A stretch of 64,000 nt of DNA from an uncultured Steroidobacter sp. (GCA_938008435.1 CALLKK010000023.1:14116-78115), one strand, 5' to 3'; shown: positions 51,387-60,908, counted from the first letter of the stretch. Numbers and translations are program-made. Notes: generated from the sequence alone by a model not told the origin.

Positions 51387-52696
51387 CCTTACCGCTGCTT
51401 CGCTGGTCGGCCCTGTCCGCGGACGAACGACGCGCCGCGCTGCGTCGGCCTGCACAATCGGATAGCGCGAGCTTGCAAGAGCAAGTGCGCGCCATCGTCG
51501 CCGAAGTGCGCGCACGCGGTGACGCAGCGCTTTACGAATATACCGAGCGCTTCGACGGCGTCCGACTTGCATCGCTCGAAGCACAGCCCGAGGACTTCGC
51601 GGCAGCACGCGCCCAGCTCAGCGCAGAGCACATCGCCGCGCTCCAACGTGCGATCGACAACGTACGGCGCTTTCACGAGGTGCAGCGTGCGCCGGTGCTC
51701 AAGGTCGAAACATCTCCGGGCGTGACGTGCGAACGTCACTTCCGTCCGATCGACGCTGTGGGCCTCTACGTGCCGGCAGGTGTGGCGCCACTCCCCTCCG
51801 CCGCCATCATGACTGCGGTGCCTGCCGCCATTGCCGGCTGCACAACGCGCATCATGTGCACGCCGCCGCGCAAGGACGGTACTGCCGATCCCGCGGTGCT
51901 GGTGGCTGCGCAGCTCTGTCAGGTCGAACGCGTCTTCAAGATCGGCGGAGCACAGGCGATTGCCGCGATGGCTTACGGCACCGAGAGCGTGCCGAAGGTG
52001 GACAAGGTCTTCGGACCCGGCAATTCGTGGGTGACCGCCGCAAAGCTCATTTGTGCGAACGATCCGGAGGGTGCGGCGCTCGATTTGCCCGCAGGACCTT
52101 CGGAAGTGCTCGTCATCGCCGATGAGACCGCCAACGCAACGTTCGTTGCTGCCGACCTGCTCGCGCAAGCGGAGCACAGCGGCGATGCCCAAGTGATCTT
52201 GGTGACGACGAGCGAAACGCTGGCGCAGAACGTGGCGCAAGAAGTCGAAGCGCAGATGCGCCGGCTCGGCCGCGAAAGCACGCTGCGCGTTGCGATCGAG
52301 CACAGCCGTCTCTTCGTTGTCGATTCGCTCGAAACGGCGTTCGAGCTCAGCAACCGCTACGCGCCGGAGCATCTGATCGTGCAAGTGCGCAATCCGCGCG
52401 AGTGGTTGGACCACATTCGCAATGCGGGCTCGGTGTTCCTCGGCGCGTGGACGCCGGAGACGATGGGCGATTACTGCAGCGGCACGAATCACGTGCTGCC
52501 GACCTACGGATTCGCGCGCGCCTACAGCGGTCTCTCCCTCGTGGACTTCATGAAGCGCATCACCGTGCAAGAGCTCACGCCGGCCGGTTTGCAGGACTTG
52601 GGGCCGACCGCAGTGCGGATCGCCGAGCTCGAAGGATTGGACGCGCATGCCAATGCCGTCCAAGTGCGCCTTGCCCACTTGAACCGATCGTCATGA
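51383..52696 (+). CDS. hisD: Histidinol dehydrogenase
   Basis: HisD oxidises histidinol to histidine in two NAD+-linked steps using zinc. The 437-residue protein shows GLYVPAGVAPLPSAAIMTAV, GPGNSWVTAAK, the zinc ligands around LLAQAEHSGDAQ, and NRYAPEHLIVQV with the conserved histidine. The start overlaps hisG and the stop overlaps hisC, both as ATGA. Confidence 0.96.
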   Translation: MTLPLLRWSALSADERRAALRRPAQSDSASLQEQVRAIVAEVRARGDAALYEYTERFDGVRLASLEAQPEDFAAARAQLSAEHIAALQRAIDNVRRFHEVQRAPVLKVETSPGVTCERHFRPIDAVGLYVPAGVAPLPSAAIMTAVPAAIAGCTTRIMCTPPRKDGTADPAVLVAAQLCQVERVFKIGGAQAIAAMAYGTESVPKVDKVFGPGNSWVTAAKLICANDPEGAALDLPAGPSEVLVIADETANATFVAADLLAQAEHSGDAQVILVTTSETLAQNVAQEVEAQMRRLGRESTLRVAIEHSRLFVVDSLETAFELSNRYAPEHLIVQVRNPREWLDHIRNAGSVFLGAWTPETMGDYCSGTNHVLPTYGFARAYSGLSLVDFMKRITVQELTPAGLQDLGPTAVRIAELEGLDAHANAVQVRLAHLNRSS

Positions 52697-53769
52697 ACAA
52701 GATTCTGGAGCTCGCGCGTCCCGATATTCTCGCGCTGCAGCCGTATCAGCACGCCGCGTGGGAGCCGTCGCTCGAGCGCATGCATGCCAACGAGATGCCG
52801 TGGCGCGCCGATGGCGATGTCACTACGGCAGGACTCAACCGCTATCCCGAGCCGCAGCCGGTCGAGCTCATCGAACATCTCGCAAAGCTCTACGGCGTGG
52901 CGCCGGAAAACGTGCTTGCCGGACGCGGCAGCGATGAAGGCATCGATCTGCTCGTGCGCGCGTTCTGCCGCGCCGAGCGCGATAGCGTGCTCATCTGCCC
53001 GCCCACTTTCGGCATGTACAAAGTGTCGGCGCGAGTTCAAGGCGCGGGTGTGGTCGAAGTGCCGTTGCTCAAGGAGCAAGGATTCGCCTTCGACGTCGAC
53101 AGCGTGCTTGCGACGTGGCGCGAGGGCATCAAGCTCGTCTTCGTGTGCTCGCCGAACAATCCCACCGCGAACTTGATCGAACGAGGCGTCCTCGAGCGTC
53201 TCTGCGAAGCACTCACGGACCGCGCGCTCGTGGTATTGGATGAGGCGTATATCGAGTTTGCGCAGACCGACAGCGCGGTACAGCTGCTCGAGCGTTTTCC
53301 GAACCTTGTCATCCTGCGCACGCTGTCGAAGGCCTACGCGCTCGCCGGCGCACGCTGCGGTGCGGTCCTGGCGCATCCCGACATCGTGTCGCTGCTCGCG
53401 CGCGTCATCACGCCTTATGCATTGCCCGCACCAACGATCGAAGCCGTGCTGCGGCTTACCGACACGGCGCATCAGGCGCAGGCGCAAGCGCGCATTGCCG
53501 AGGTGTTGGCGGAACGCGCCCGCGTTGCCGAAGCGCTCGGACGCACTGCGTGCATTCGCCGCGTCTGGCCGAGCGCCACGAACTTTCTCCTTGTCGAATG
53601 TGCCGATGCCGCGCAGGTCTTGAATGCCGCTGTCAGCGCCAGACTGATCATTCGCGACGTACGTTCACAACCGGGGCTCGGCGACTGCGTGCGCATCACC
53701 ATCGGCACGCGCGAGCAGAACGATCGCCTGCTGGCGGGTCTTGAACGATTGGAGGGGGCCGCGGCATGA
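52693..53769 (+). CDS. hisC: Histidinol-phosphate aminotransferase
   Basis: HisC transaminates imidazole acetol phosphate with glutamate. The 358-residue PLP enzyme has NRYPEPQPVELIEHL, AGRGSDEGIDLLVRAF, FVCSPNNPTANLI, VLDEAYIEF and the cofactor lysine in RTLSKAYALAGARCG. The ATG overlaps the hisD stop, and the stop overlaps hisB. Confidence 0.95.
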   Translation: MNKILELARPDILALQPYQHAAWEPSLERMHANEMPWRADGDVTTAGLNRYPEPQPVELIEHLAKLYGVAPENVLAGRGSDEGIDLLVRAFCRAERDSVLICPPTFGMYKVSARVQGAGVVEVPLLKEQGFAFDVDSVLATWREGIKLVFVCSPNNPTANLIERGVLERLCEALTDRALVVLDEAYIEFAQTDSAVQLLERFPNLVILRTLSKAYALAGARCGAVLAHPDIVSLLARVITPYALPAPTIEAVLRLTDTAHQAQAQARIAEVLAERARVAEALGRTACIRRVWPSATNFLLVECADAAQVLNAAVSARLIIRDVRSQPGLGDCVRITIGTREQNDRLLAGLERLEGAAA

Positions 53770-54836
53770 GCGGTAAGAAGGTTCTGTTCATCGATCGCGA
53801 CGGCACGTTGATCGTCGAGCCGCCGGATCAGCAAATCGACTCGCTGCAGAAGCTGGCGTTGTTGCCTGGCGTGATTCCGGCGCTGCTCAAGCTGCGCGAT
53901 GCAGGCTTTGTGTTCGTGCTCGTGAGCAATCAAGACGGACTTGGGACACCGAGCTTCCCGCGCGAAACGTTCGAAGAACCGCACAACTTCCTGCGTGCGC
54001 TCCTTGCATCGCAGGGCATCGAGTTCGAACGCGAGCTCATCTGCCCGCATTTCGCCGCAGACAATTGCGCCTGTCGCAAGCCGAAGACCGGATTGCTCGA
54101 TGAGTACCTGCGCACCGAGTCGATCGACAAAGCGGCGAGCTACGTCATCGGCGATCGTGAAACGGATTTGCAGCTCGCTCGCAATATCGGCGTGACCGGC
54201 CTGCGGATCGGCGGACCCGACGGGCTCACCTGGGCCGAGATCGCTGAGCGCCTCACGCGCGTCAAGCGCACGGCGCGGGTGACGCGCAAGACGAAGGAAA
54301 CCGATATCAGCATCGCAGTGGATCTGGACAGCGAAGCGCCGATTCATGTCTCGACGGGCATCGGCTTCTTCGATCACATGCTCGAACAGATCGCCAAGCA
54401 CGGCGGCTTTTCGCTCGAGCTGACCTGCAAGGGCGATCTGCACATCGACGAGCACCACACGGTCGAGGATTGCGCGCTCGCCTTGGGCCAAGCCTTGCGG
54501 CAAGCGCTCGGCGACAAGCGCGGCATCAATCGCTACGGCTTCGTGCTGCCGATGGACGAGTCGCTTGCACAGGTCGCCATCGACCTCGCGGGTCGCCCCT
54601 ATTTCGTGTTCGAGGGCAAGTTCGGTCGCGATCAAGTCGGCCAGCTGCCGACCGAGCTCGTGCCGCACTTCTTCCGCTCGCTGGCCGAAACGCTCGGTGC
54701 CGCGATCAACATTCGCGTCACCGGAGAGAATACGCATCACATGATCGAGGCGTGTTTCAAGGGCGTCGGCCGTACGCTGCGCCAGGCGATCCGCATTTCC
54801 GATACGCAACTGCCTAGCACGAAGGGTGTGCTGTGA
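53766..54836 (+). CDS. hisB: Bifunctional histidinol-phosphatase / imidazoleglycerol-phosphate dehydratase
   Basis: HisB performs steps 6 and 8 of the pathway. The 356-residue fusion has an N-terminal HAD phosphatase (FIDRDGTLIVEPP with both catalytic aspartates, a zinc-site region around CPHFAADNCACRKPK, and GDRETDLQLARN) and, from about residue 168, the dehydratase with the manganese-binding clusters FFDHMLEQIAKHGG and DEHHTVEDCALALG, then GENTHHMIEACFK. The fusion is the gammaproteobacterial type. hisH starts within its stop (GTGA). Confidence 0.96.
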   Translation: MSGKKVLFIDRDGTLIVEPPDQQIDSLQKLALLPGVIPALLKLRDAGFVFVLVSNQDGLGTPSFPRETFEEPHNFLRALLASQGIEFERELICPHFAADNCACRKPKTGLLDEYLRTESIDKAASYVIGDRETDLQLARNIGVTGLRIGGPDGLTWAEIAERLTRVKRTARVTRKTKETDISIAVDLDSEAPIHVSTGIGFFDHMLEQIAKHGGFSLELTCKGDLHIDEHHTVEDCALALGQALRQALGDKRGINRYGFVLPMDESLAQVAIDLAGRPYFVFEGKFGRDQVGQLPTELVPHFFRSLAETLGAAINIRVTGENTHHMIEACFKGVGRTLRQAIRISDTQLPSTKGVL

Positions 54837-55426
54837 CACGACTTGCGATCATCGACAGCGGCGGCGCCAACATCGCTTCCCTGCAATTCGCGCTCGACCG
54901 CCTCGGCATCGAGTCCGTGCTGACGACCGATGCGAACGTGCTGCGCTCGGCGACGCACGTGATGTTGCCGGGAGTCGGCGCGGCAGCCGACTGCATGGCG
55001 CGGCTGCGCGAAGCGAATCTCATCGACGTGATTCGCAGCCTCAGCCAGCCCTTGCTCGGCATTTGCGTCGGCATGCAGCTCTTGTACGAGTCTTCGGAAG
55101 AAGGCGACGTCGAATGCCTGGGGCTTCTGCCCGGTCGAGTGAGGCGTCTCTCTTGCGAGGGCCTGCCCATTCCGCACATGGGCTGGAACCAGCTCGAGCT
55201 CGCGACGAGCTCGCCCTTGTTCGAAGACATCCAGTCGGGCGACTACGTGTACTTCGTGCACAGCTATTGCGCACCGGTGAGCGACGCGACGCTCGCGAAG
55301 TGCACCTACGGCGAGACGTTCTCTGCTGTCGTCCAGCGCGGTCACGTGTATGGGACGCAGTTCCATCCCGAGCGCTCGGGGCGCATCGGCTCGCTGATCC
55401 TGCGCAACTTCTTGCGAATCGCTTGA
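54833..55426 (+). CDS. hisH: Imidazole glycerol phosphate synthase, glutaminase subunit
   Basis: HisH releases ammonia from glutamine for HisF. The 197-residue glutaminase has the nucleophile cysteine in LLGICVGMQLLYESS and the catalytic His/Glu in YGTQFHPERSG. The start is GTG 54833, overlapping the hisB stop. The gap to hisA is 30 bases. Confidence 0.95.
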   Translation: MTRLAIIDSGGANIASLQFALDRLGIESVLTTDANVLRSATHVMLPGVGAAADCMARLREANLIDVIRSLSQPLLGICVGMQLLYESSEEGDVECLGLLPGRVRRLSCEGLPIPHMGWNQLELATSSPLFEDIQSGDYVYFVHSYCAPVSDATLAKCTYGETFSAVVQRGHVYGTQFHPERSGRIGSLILRNFLRIA

Positions 55427-55456
55427 GAACGCTCGTACGCGCCACTCTGCCCTATC

Positions 55457-56215
55457 ATGGAACTCATCCCAGCAATCGATCTCAAAGCCGGCCGCTGCGT
55501 CCGCCTCTTCAAAGGCGACTTCGACGCGGAGACCGTGTACTCGAACGAACCGGCGGCCGTGCTGGACCATTACGTACGCCTCGGAGCAGGCCGTGTGCAT
55601 GTCGTCGATCTCGACGGCGCGAAAGATGGCGAGCAGCCGAATCGTCCGATCGTCGAAGCGCTCGCACGTCGGTCCGACGTGAAGCTGCAAGTCGGCGGCG
55701 GACTGCGCACGCTCGAGCGCGTCCAGGCGCTGCTTGCGACGGGTGTGGAACGCGCCGTGGTCGGCAGCATTGCCGCCACGAATCCCGCGGAAGTCGAGCG
55801 CTGGCTGCGCGAGGTCGGTCCCGATCGGCTGGTGCTCGCGCTCGATGTGCGTCTCGATGAGGCGGGCACGCCGTGGCTCGCGACGCACGGTTGGTTGGAA
55901 ACATCGTCGACGTCGTTGTGGGACGCGGTGGAGCGTTTCCGCGTAGCAGGGCTACAGCACGTGCTCTGCACGGACATTTCGCGCGACGGTGCGCTCACGG
56001 GGCCGAATCTTGCGCTGTACCGCGAGGCGGTGCGGCGCTATCCGGATATTCGCTGGCAAGCCTCCGGCGGCGTTGCCAGCGCTGCGGATCTCGTCGCTTT
56101 GCGCGATTGCGGCGTGGCCGCCGTCATCAGCGGCAAAGCCATGCTCGAGAATCGAATTTCCCAAGAGGAGTTGCGGCCATTCTTGCCAAACGCATCATCC
56201 CCTGCCTCGATGTAA
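55457..56215 (+). CDS. hisA: ProFAR isomerase HisA
   Basis: HisA is the beta-alpha barrel Amadori isomerase of step 4. The 252-residue protein has the first catalytic aspartate in IPAIDLKAGRCVRL, QVGGGLRTLE, and the second aspartate in CTDISRDGALTGPN. The last 37 bases overlap the start of hisF, and its C-terminus (FLPNASSPASM) is made from sequence that also encodes the HisF N-terminus. Confidence 0.95.
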   Translation: MELIPAIDLKAGRCVRLFKGDFDAETVYSNEPAAVLDHYVRLGAGRVHVVDLDGAKDGEQPNRPIVEALARRSDVKLQVGGGLRTLERVQALLATGVERAVVGSIAATNPAEVERWLREVGPDRLVLALDVRLDEAGTPWLATHGWLETSSTSLWDAVERFRVAGLQHVLCTDISRDGALTGPNLALYREAVRRYPDIRWQASGGVASAADLVALRDCGVAAVISGKAMLENRISQEELRPFLPNASSPASM

Positions 56216-56946
56216 GAGACGGGCAGGTCGTCAAAGGCGTGCGCTTTCGCGACCACGTCGTGGTCGGCGATATCCTCGAGCTCGCCCAGCGTTATCGCGA
56301 CGAAGGCGCCGATGAGCTCGTGTTCTACGACATCACCGCGAGCCCGGAGGGTCGGTCGGTCGACCGCAGCTGGGTGCGGCGTGTCGCGCGCGTGCTCGAC
56401 ATTCCGTTCTGCGTCGCGGGCGGCATTCGTAGCGTCGCCGATGCGGAAGCGGTGCTCGGCGAAGGCGCCGAGAAGGTCTCGATCAACTCTCCTGCCCTCG
56501 CCGATCCTGAGCTGATCACGCGCTTGAGCGAGCGCTTCGGCGCGCAGTGCGTCGTCGTCGGCATCGACAGCCAGACGATCGACGGCACGTACCAGGTGTA
56601 TCAGTACACCGGCGATCCGAACCGGGCGCGCAACACGGCACGCTCGACGCTCGATTGGGTGCGCGAGGTACAGGAACGCGGCGCCGGCGAGATCGTGCTC
56701 AACTGCATGGCGAGCGACGGCGTACGGCGCGGTTACGACATCGAGCAGCTGGCGGCCGTGCGAAAGGTTTGTAAGGTGCCGCTGATCGCCTCCGGCGGCG
56801 CCGGCGCGCCCGAGCATTTCCTCGAAGTCTTCCGTGCCGCCAACGTGGACGGCGCGCTCGCAGCGAGCGTCTTTCACAGCGGCAGCTTGCCGATTCCGGT
56901 CCTAAAACAATACCTCCGTGACGCTGCCATCGAGATCCGCCCATGA
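56179..56946 (+). CDS. hisF: Imidazole glycerol phosphate synthase, cyclase subunit (apparent ATT start)
   Basis: HisF closes the imidazole ring and releases AICAR. The 255-residue barrel has AKRIIPCLDVRDGQVVKG with Asp11, FYDITASPEGR, and the second catalytic aspartate in NCMASDGVRRGYD. The conserved protein start M-L-A-K-R falls on ATT-CTT-GCC-AAA-CGC at 56179, with no ATG, GTG or TTG in frame nearby. An AGAGGAG ribosome site lies eight to nine bases before the ATT. The next canonical upstream option is a TTG near 56105, which would add about 25 basic residues not typical of HisF. I therefore take ATT as start; coupling to hisA translation is likely. Confidence 0.9.
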   Translation: MLAKRIIPCLDVRDGQVVKGVRFRDHVVVGDILELAQRYRDEGADELVFYDITASPEGRSVDRSWVRRVARVLDIPFCVAGGIRSVADAEAVLGEGAEKVSINSPALADPELITRLSERFGAQCVVVGIDSQTIDGTYQVYQYTGDPNRARNTARSTLDWVREVQERGAGEIVLNCMASDGVRRGYDIEQLAAVRKVCKVPLIASGGAGAPEHFLEVFRAANVDGALAASVFHSGSLPIPVLKQYLRDAAIEIRP

Positions 56947-57569
56947 AACTAGAAGACGTAGACACGCTCGATTGGGACAAGGGCGCAGGCCTGCTGCCTG
57001 CCGTCGTTCAGGACGTCTCGAGCGGCGCCGTGTTGATGCTCGGCTACATGAATCGGGACGCGCTGCGTGCGACGCTTGCGGACAAGCGCGTGACCTTTTT
57101 CAGCCGCAGCAAGAATCGGCTGTGGACGAAGGGTGAAACGTCCGGAAATTTCCTGAACGTCGTCGACGTGTACCCGGACTGCGATAACGATGCGCTGCTC
57201 GTGATCGCCGATCCGGAAGGCCCGACGTGTCATACCGGTACGCGCAGCTGCTTCGGCGAAGTGAATACCGATGCCAGCATATTGGCTTTCCTGGCGCGTC
57301 TCGAAGCGGTGATCGCGCAGCGCGTGCGCGATCGGCCTGACGGCAGCTATACCGCGCGCCTGTGGGCGGAAGGACCGGCACGCATTGCGCAGAAAGTCGG
57401 CGAAGAAGGCGTCGAAGTGGCGCTTGCTGCCGTCACGCAGCCCGATGCGCGGCTCATCGGCGAGGCGGCGGATCTGCTCTACCACCTTGCCCTGCTGCTC
57501 AAGAGCCGCAATCTCTCGCTGGCCGATGCCGTGCGAGAGCTCGAAGAGCGGCACAAAGCCAAGCCTTGA
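56943..57569 (+). CDS. hisI: Bifunctional PRA-CH / PRA-PH (HisI/HisIE)
   Basis: This fusion carries out steps 2 and 3 of histidine synthesis. The first domain (about residues 1-115) is phosphoribosyl-AMP cyclohydrolase with metal-binding PDCDNDALLV and GPTCHTGTRSCF. The second (about 120-208) is phosphoribosyl-ATP pyrophosphatase with KVGEEGVEVALAA and EAADLLYHLALLL. The ATG overlaps the hisF stop. It is the last his gene; a terminator for the opposite strand follows. Confidence 0.96.
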   Translation: MKLEDVDTLDWDKGAGLLPAVVQDVSSGAVLMLGYMNRDALRATLADKRVTFFSRSKNRLWTKGETSGNFLNVVDVYPDCDNDALLVIADPEGPTCHTGTRSCFGEVNTDASILAFLARLEAVIAQRVRDRPDGSYTARLWAEGPARIAQKVGEEGVEVALAAVTQPDARLIGEAADLLYHLALLLKSRNLSLADAVRELEERHKAKP

Positions 57570-57606
57570 AGACGCCCGCGCGCTCTGCAGGGCGGCGCGC
57601 AATCGG

Positions 57607-57650
57607 CAAAAAAAGAAGGGAGCGACGAAGCGTAAGCTCCGCCGCTCCCT
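57607..57650 (-). terminator. Intrinsic terminator of lysAC
   Basis: On the minus strand, AGGGAGCG pairs with CGCTCCCT and is followed by TCTTTTTTT. The hairpin lies 13 bases after the lysAC stop codon; the T-run is on the minus side only, so it mainly serves that gene. Confidence 0.85.
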
Positions 57651-57663
57651 GTCCTGCCTCAAG

Positions 57664-60264
57664 TTAGATGACGACTTCCTGCGCTGGCTCGCGCAGGTTG
57701 TACGTGGAGCTCATCGCTCGACCGTAGGCGCCAGCCGTCGCGATGAGCAACACATCGCCTTCGCGTGTCGGCGGTAGCAGCCGCTCGACGCCCAGCTGAT
57801 CGCCCGTCTCGCAGATCGGACCGACCACGTTCACGACCTCCGTCGCAGGCTCGTCGAGCCGCGTGAGGTTGAGAATCTCGTGGTGCGCGCCGTAAAGCGC
57901 GGGACGGATGAGCGAGTTCATGCCGGTCGAGACGCCGACGTAGTGAACTTCGCCCTTGCCCTTGAGCTGCGTCACGGTCGCGAGCAGCACGCCCGCTTCG
58001 GCCACGAGATAACGGCCAGGCTCGATCCAGAACGAGATGTTCGGATAGGCTGTCTTCAGCGCGCCAAGCACGGCGCCGAGATCTTCGAGCGCCAGACCCG
58101 ACTGGCCGAGACGCTCGGGCACGCCAAGTCCGCCGCCGAGGTCGATCGTACGCACGTCCTTGAAGCGCTTCGCGAGCTCGCCGAGCGCCTCGCCGACCTG
58201 CTTCCAGTTGTCGACGGTGAAGATGCCGCTGCCCGTGTGAGCGTGCAGGCCGACGATCTTGGCGCCAGCCGCTTTCGCGAGCTGCTCGAGCTCGTCGATC
58301 TCGAACATGGGCACGCCGAACTTCGAATGCACGCCGGCAGTGCGCACCTTGTCGTGATGACCGCGTCCGTAACCGGTATCGATGCGGACGAAGACCTCGC
58401 GGCCGCGGAACAGCTCGGCCCATTCGCGCAGCGGATGCAGGTTGTCGAGCGTCAGCGTGATGCCGTTCTCGAGCGCCCAAGCATATTCGCTGCGCGGCGC
58501 GAAGTTGGGCGTGAACAGAACGCGCTTGCGGTCGAGGTCCGGCACCGTCTTGAGCAGATGCTCGATTTCGGCCTGCGAGACGCATTCGAAGCCGAGGCCC
58601 TCCGCGGCGAACGTGCGCAGGATTTCAGGATGCCAGTTCGCCTTGAGCGCATAGAGCACCGAATCGATGCCCGATAGCGCCTTGAGCGCACGCGCCTTCT
58701 CCTGCAGCGTCTTGCGGTCGTAAACGAACGCAGCGCCGCGCTCGCGCGCAATGTCGAGCAGCTCGTTGCGGCGGGAATACCACCACTGCCGCGAGGTGTC
58801 GTTCGCTTGGCCCGGCGCGCCGTAGAGCTCTTCCCAGGTCGGGCCGAGCACGCGATCGGCGGTCATCTTGCGGATCGCAATCTCGTGCAGACGGCCGACG
58901 AGGCGGTCGCCCTGCTCTTCGTCGATCACGAACGTGATGTTGAGGTCGTTCGCCGCCTGCGTGACGAGATAGATCTTCTGCTCTTCGAACAGCTCGAGCG
59001 CATCGCCGAGCCGGTGCAGGATCGCGCGGATGTTGCGGCCGACCAAGCTCACCGCGGCGCACGGGCCGATCACCTGCACGCGGCAGAGCTTCGACAGGTC
59101 GAGCACGAGCGCATCGAGCGCGGCGCGGTCGAGCGTGTTGGCGGCTGGATCGAGCGAGACCGTCACGCTCGTCTCGGACGTGGAGACGAGGTCGATCGAC
59201 AGGCCGTGGTTCTTGAACACCTGGAACGCGTCGGCGAGGAAGCCGACGGAGTGCCACATGCCCACCGTCTCCATCGAGATGAGCGTGATGTTCTTCTTGA
59301 TGGTGACCGCCTTCACCTGCGCAGCGACGTTGCCGCCGTGCGTGGTGATGACGGTGCCTTCGAGCTTCGGCGTCTGCGTCGCGTAGATGTACAGCGGGAT
59401 GCCGTATTGCTTGACCGGCATGATGCAGCGCGGATGCAGCACCTTGGCGCCGGCGCTCGCGATTTCCTGCGCCTCGTCGTACTCGAGCGCGCGCAGCAGA
59501 CGCGCGGTCGGCACCGAGCGCGGATTGGCGCTGAACATGCCGGGCACGTCGGTCCAAGTCTCGTAGCGGCGCGCTTGCAGCTTCGCCGCGATGTACGCGC
59601 CGGAGGTGTCCGAACCGCCGCGACCGAGCAGCACGGTATCGCCGTTCTCGTCGCTGGCGATGAAGCCTTGCGAGATCCAGACCGTACCGGGCCGCGACCA
59701 ACGCTGCTGCAGCTCGGGATCCGGATCGTACGCGCAGGTCGCCGCCAGGTAGCTGGCGCGCACCGTCGCGTTCTTGCGCTGCTCGGCTTTGAGAATCGTG
59801 CGCGCGTCGACCCACTCGACATCGAGTCCTTGCGAGGCGAGATACGCAGCACCGAGACGCGTTGCCATCAGCTCGCCCTGCGCCATCACGCGCGCACGCA
59901 GACGCTCGCTGATCTCGCCGACGAGCGCGATACCGGATGCGATCTGGCGCAGACGCCGGAACTGCTCCTCGAGATCATGGCTCGGCACGACGCCAAGGTC
60001 GCGCGCCAGATCGCGATGGCGTTGCTCGATCTGATCCATGATCGGCTGCCAATCGCCCGTCAGCGCATGATTGAGCAGCTGCTCGAGGCGGTCGGTAATG
60101 CCGGACAAGGCCGAATGAATAACGACCGGGCGCAGCCCTTCCGCGAGCCGATCCCGAATCACCCCTACGATGTTCTTCCAGTTCGAGACGGAAGAGACGC
60201 TCGTACCACCGAACTTGAGCACCACGAACGGCGACGAGCCGGGCGTGGAAGAAGCGGTCGTCAT
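57664..60264 (-). CDS. lysAC: Bifunctional aspartate kinase / diaminopimelate decarboxylase fusion
   Basis: This 866-residue protein joins the first and last enzymes of the lysine pathway. The N-terminal kinase (about residues 10-460) has VLKFGGTSVSSVSNW, GRGGSDTSGAYIAA and two ACT-type regulatory repeats (ISMETVGMWHSVGFLADAF is in the first). The C-terminal decarboxylase (about 490-866) is a fold-III PLP enzyme with the cofactor lysine in LYALKANWHPEIL, GGGLGVPERLG, WIEPGRYLVAEAG and the substrate cysteine in GPICETGDQLG. Such fusions are known in Xanthomonas and Xylella. I use ATG 60264; ATG 60276 or TTG 60300 are alternatives. Confidence 0.94.
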   Translation of the reverse strand: MTTASSTPGSSPFVVLKFGGTSVSSVSNWKNIVGVIRDRLAEGLRPVVIHSALSGITDRLEQLLNHALTGDWQPIMDQIEQRHRDLARDLGVVPSHDLEEQFRRLRQIASGIALVGEISERLRARVMAQGELMATRLGAAYLASQGLDVEWVDARTILKAEQRKNATVRASYLAATCAYDPDPELQQRWSRPGTVWISQGFIASDENGDTVLLGRGGSDTSGAYIAAKLQARRYETWTDVPGMFSANPRSVPTARLLRALEYDEAQEIASAGAKVLHPRCIMPVKQYGIPLYIYATQTPKLEGTVITTHGGNVAAQVKAVTIKKNITLISMETVGMWHSVGFLADAFQVFKNHGLSIDLVSTSETSVTVSLDPAANTLDRAALDALVLDLSKLCRVQVIGPCAAVSLVGRNIRAILHRLGDALELFEEQKIYLVTQAANDLNITFVIDEEQGDRLVGRLHEIAIRKMTADRVLGPTWEELYGAPGQANDTSRQWWYSRRNELLDIARERGAAFVYDRKTLQEKARALKALSGIDSVLYALKANWHPEILRTFAAEGLGFECVSQAEIEHLLKTVPDLDRKRVLFTPNFAPRSEYAWALENGITLTLDNLHPLREWAELFRGREVFVRIDTGYGRGHHDKVRTAGVHSKFGVPMFEIDELEQLAKAAGAKIVGLHAHTGSGIFTVDNWKQVGEALGELAKRFKDVRTIDLGGGLGVPERLGQSGLALEDLGAVLGALKTAYPNISFWIEPGRYLVAEAGVLLATVTQLKGKGEVHYVGVSTGMNSLIRPALYGAHHEILNLTRLDEPATEVVNVVGPICETGDQLGVERLLPPTREGDVLLIATAGAYGRAMSSTYNLREPAQEVVI

Positions 60265-60476
60265 ACTAGACCCCATGTGCGAAACAAATTCCGGCGCCAA
60301 ACATCTCGAAGGCGCTGCCGGCGGCGCCTAGATGTCGTCGTGTTCCGTCGAGGATTGCGCCCCGAGCGTGCGCCCGTGAGCGATTGAGAAATCGGCAGGC
60401 GGACGATCGCTCGGTCCCTCGATGCGATCGCCGCCGCGATGCGACCAGGCGGCCGCATCGCGGCACGTTCTGTCTA

Positions 60477-60695
60477 CTAGTCTTCGTAGAAGTCTTTCAG
60501 CTCTTTCTGCAACCGTCGTTCGGCGAGGACGTCTTCGAGCTTGCTCCACGCCGCTTTACCCTTCTTCGCCGTCCCCGCGCTCGGACGGGCACGACGCGCG
60601 GTCTCGATCAGCCGATCGTAATTTAGGTCTTCTTCGTCGCTGTCCGCGACGAAATCGTCATCGAGATCGAAGTGATCGTCGTCTCTTTCCACCAT
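60477..60695 (-). CDS. Small acidic protein, PA3496-family-like
   Basis: This 72-residue soluble protein has an acidic first half (DDDHFDLDDDFVADSDEED) and a basic, helical second half ending LEDVLAERRLQKELKDFYED. The shape and ending resemble the PA3496 family of small gammaproteobacterial proteins, proposed to affect envelope integrity. It stands alone with its own promoter on the minus strand. Family assignment is by resemblance only. Confidence 0.65.
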   Translation of the reverse strand: MVERDDDHFDLDDDFVADSDEEDLNYDRLIETARRARPSAGTAKKGKAAWSKLEDVLAERRLQKELKDFYED

Positions 60696-60880
60696 GCGCT
60701 CCTACCACCAACGGACACCAAATAGACCCGAAAACGTCGTCTTTAGGGCATCCGACCCCCTCGCCTTCAGGAGCTGCGCAGCCTCTTCCAAGGGAAGAAA
60801 CCGGTATCCCCTGAAAAGCCCAAGTGAAAAATCCAATGAAATCAATTACATCGGATCACAGCGGGGCTGGAAGCCTGCGG

Positions 60881-60908
60881 ACTATATACGATGCGCTGCG
60901 GTTTTCAA
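60881..60908 (-). promoter_or_regulatory. Sigma-70 promoter candidate for the small acidic protein
   Basis: On the minus strand: TTGAAA (60903-60908), 16-base spacer, TATAGT (60881-60886). It lies about 185 bases before the ATG at 60695, leaving a long untranslated leader. The 304-base region 60696-60999 otherwise holds no gene that I can see and is noticeably more AT-rich in its left part. Confidence 0.5.
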
